64,000 nucleotides of DNA from Tetrahymena thermophila SB210 (taxonomy: Eukaryota > Ciliophora > Oligohymenophorea > Hymenostomatida > Tetrahymenidae): assembly GCF_000189635.1 (NCBI RefSeq), contig NW_002476353.1, positions 930,001 through 994,000 of the forward strand. Reading direction: 5' to 3'. The notes beneath the pieces were generated by a model. The model was given only the letters and a program-made list of their open reading frames with translations, had not been told where the DNA came from and ran no database searches. Below, one piece after another: positions 62,426-64,000 of this stretch (positions are counted from its first letter, which is position 1; every line of letters starts with the position of its first letter). The translations under genes and the position numbers were made by a program.

Positions 62426-64000
62426 TCATTTTTATTAAATAAGAGGAATTTCTATATCTTTTTATTTATTAGGTTAATGGCTATTATTAGATTTTTGGCT
62501 AGAACTCATATTTTCTTCTTTTACAACATCAAGAGGATGAGTTCTTTATTCTAATTCTTCATCAACATGATCTAATTTTATATTTGTAGTATCAAAAGGT
62601 AATTTGTATGCCATAAGAGAACAAACTGCTCCTATAATAGCTAGGCATAGGAAAGGTCCATATGTACTTGCATCAAATATAGCTACCAAGACGAAAGGCA
62701 TAATAACAGTAGAAAATCTTGCAAAAGCACTATTAACTCCTATACCAGTTGTTCTTAGTGGCGTTTCATATATCTCATTTGTAATAACATAAAGCACTGC
62801 ATGACATTATCTATAACAGAATCTTGATAATGATAAAACAAAACTGAAAGAAACTTAATAATATGCAAGCAAGTTAAGGACAAAGCAGCCACCAAAAAAT
62901 AATATAAGTGAGTTTTTTCTTCCAAAGTACTATCTATCAATAATCAAAAAAGTCATTATAACTCCTGGTATTTCTCCGAAAAAAACCAACAACATATCAC
63001 CAAAACCCTTCTTTTATTGAGCTTAGACAAATGGCAAAATAAAAGTCTATCCTATACTCATAAAATGTATGCCAAACCACTAAACGCATAAAGAAATTGA
63101 AATCCATGTGTATTTATCCTTGAAAAGCTGAAAAATTTTTAAATAAATTAAGCTTATCTAATTCTTAACTTGCTCTATTTATGTCATTCCTTAGAAATGA
63201 TCATACTTACGAGCTCTCCATTTCTCTAGCTACTCCATTTCATCATCTGTGACAACCTCTCCGCCATCTCCTTTGTTGATTGTAATCATTTAGTTCATAA
63301 TATCTGCAGCTTCTTGAATTCTTTTATCTACAACTAAAAAACGAGGTGATTCTAATAAATGCTTATAAGCTCCATAAAATAATATGAATGCTGGAATGCA
63401 AGAAAGGGAAATAAGCAATCTCCAATTACCACTAGAAGTATCATTTAAAACTATTGCAGCCATTATAACTCCTGTTGCTAACCCTACTGGAATGGCTGAA
63501 TTTATTGTAACCACTCCTTTTCCACGCATTTTTTAAGGAGTTATTTCAGAGTAAAAAGTAGTTGATATTGGCAGCGTAATTCCATACACAAATCCATAAA
63601 TAAATCTCAAAAAATAAAGTTCTCCCAGACTTTGAACAAACAAGAAAAGGAAGGCAACGACTCCATATGAGATTGAATTTATCAAAACAACTTTTCTTCT
63701 ACCAAATTTATCTGAAAGAGGACCAGTTAAGAGTGCCCCAAGGAGATTTCCTAAGAAGAAAATAGATCCCAACCATTTGTATCTAGAGGAATCGATGTAT
63801 TATTCACCATCTCCAACTTCACTTGCATGCTCAATATTCCACTAATTCTTAATAATAGGAAGTGTGAGAGACATTAAAATCAATTCGAGTCCATCGTTGA
63901 AATCAATTAAACACAAATAACCTAATGCTCTTTTTTGATATAATCCAAAACCTATTTTTCTCTCTATAATATTATCTATAACTTCAAGCTTCTACGTTGA
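62426..64000 (-). CDS. major-facilitator transporter, SLC22/SV2-like (5' partial)
   Basis: A single TGA-free frame runs from the window edge (64000) to the stop TGA 62428-62426: 524 residues, no introns needed. Only the first few residues seem to be missing, since the visible start (VIDNIIERKIGFGLYQKRAL) resembles the N-terminus of this family. Hallmarks in order: LGSIFFLGNLLGALLTG, the loop 2-3 signature GPLSDKFGRRK, TLPISTTFYSEITP, the PESPR-like LESPRFLV, the second-half repeat IDRQYFGRKN, and NEIYETPLRTTGIG (the E-x-x-P-T-x-x-R-x-x-G motif). Twelve membrane helices are expected. Relatives carry organic cations, anions, sugars or phosphate across membranes; the substrate cannot be read from the sequence. 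A cytoplasmic C-terminal tail of about 50 polar residues follows. The frame contains many TAA/TAG codons, so a standard-code reading splits it into fragments. Confidence 0.9.

Noticed and set aside
62604-62940. Short ORFs inside the transporter
   Set aside because: They are wrong-frame or wrong-strand readings; the correct frame carries the MFS motifs IDRQYFGRKN and NEIYETPLRTTGIG continuously.
1-64000. Telomeric or excision-type repeats, retroelements, viral or Polinton-like genes
   Set aside because: No G4T2 arrays, terminal repeats, integrase, reverse transcriptase, capsid or transposase motifs were seen.

Overview
This AT-rich window (roughly four fifths A+T) comes from a ciliate nuclear genome of the Tetrahymena type. 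Every convincing gene reads through TAA and TAG, which fall at glutamine positions, and ends only at TGA. Introns are short and AT-rich with GT..AG ends, mostly 48-110 nt. I saw no tRNA, rRNA, CRISPR array, operon, retroelement or transposon. Genes were found by reading each strand with TGA as the only stop and joining exons where splice phase, domain logic and total length agreed. For most models the summed exon length is an exact multiple of three.

Layout. 106-2419 (+): MORN-repeat protein, 5' end outside the window. 3262-4075 (-): small unknown gene. 5287-5982 (+): RimJ/RimL-type GNAT acetyltransferase, followed at 6388-6960 by a decayed mosaic copy. 7783-10926 (-): coiled-coil protein. 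13132-13529 (-): orphan exons. 13637-14806 (-): unknown intronless gene. 16833-19814 (+): TPR protein. 20850-29153 (+): 2261-residue cysteine-rich, multipass surface protein with 20 introns. 29850-35073 (-): 1680-residue Q/N-rich protein. 35897-36579 (-): probable small gene. 38628-43788 (+): 1586-residue Q/N-rich coiled-coil protein. 44520-45679 (+): ribosome-biogenesis factor Rrp7. 46176-47009 (-): unknown basic protein. 47558-48652 (-): AGPAT-type acyltransferase. 49588-54772 (-): about 1645-residue Q/N-rich protein ending in EF-hands. 56012-57347 (+): AN1/C2H2 zinc-finger protein, with a membrane-segment ORF just downstream (57360-57719). 58555-60860 (-): two-pass membrane protein. 62426-64000 (-): major-facilitator transporter, 5' end outside the window.

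The genes look like ordinary independently transcribed eukaryotic genes, not a functional cluster. Two themes recur: membrane and surface proteins (receptor-like protein, two-pass protein, transporter, acyltransferase), and very long Q/N-rich disordered proteins whose glutamines are largely TAA/TAG codons. A standard-code reading would shatter most of these genes. The most unusual points are the possible tail-anchored form of the AN1/C2H2 protein, EF-hands at the end of a giant Q/N-rich chain, the mosaic acetyltransferase copy, and several coding segments hidden in apparent spacer.
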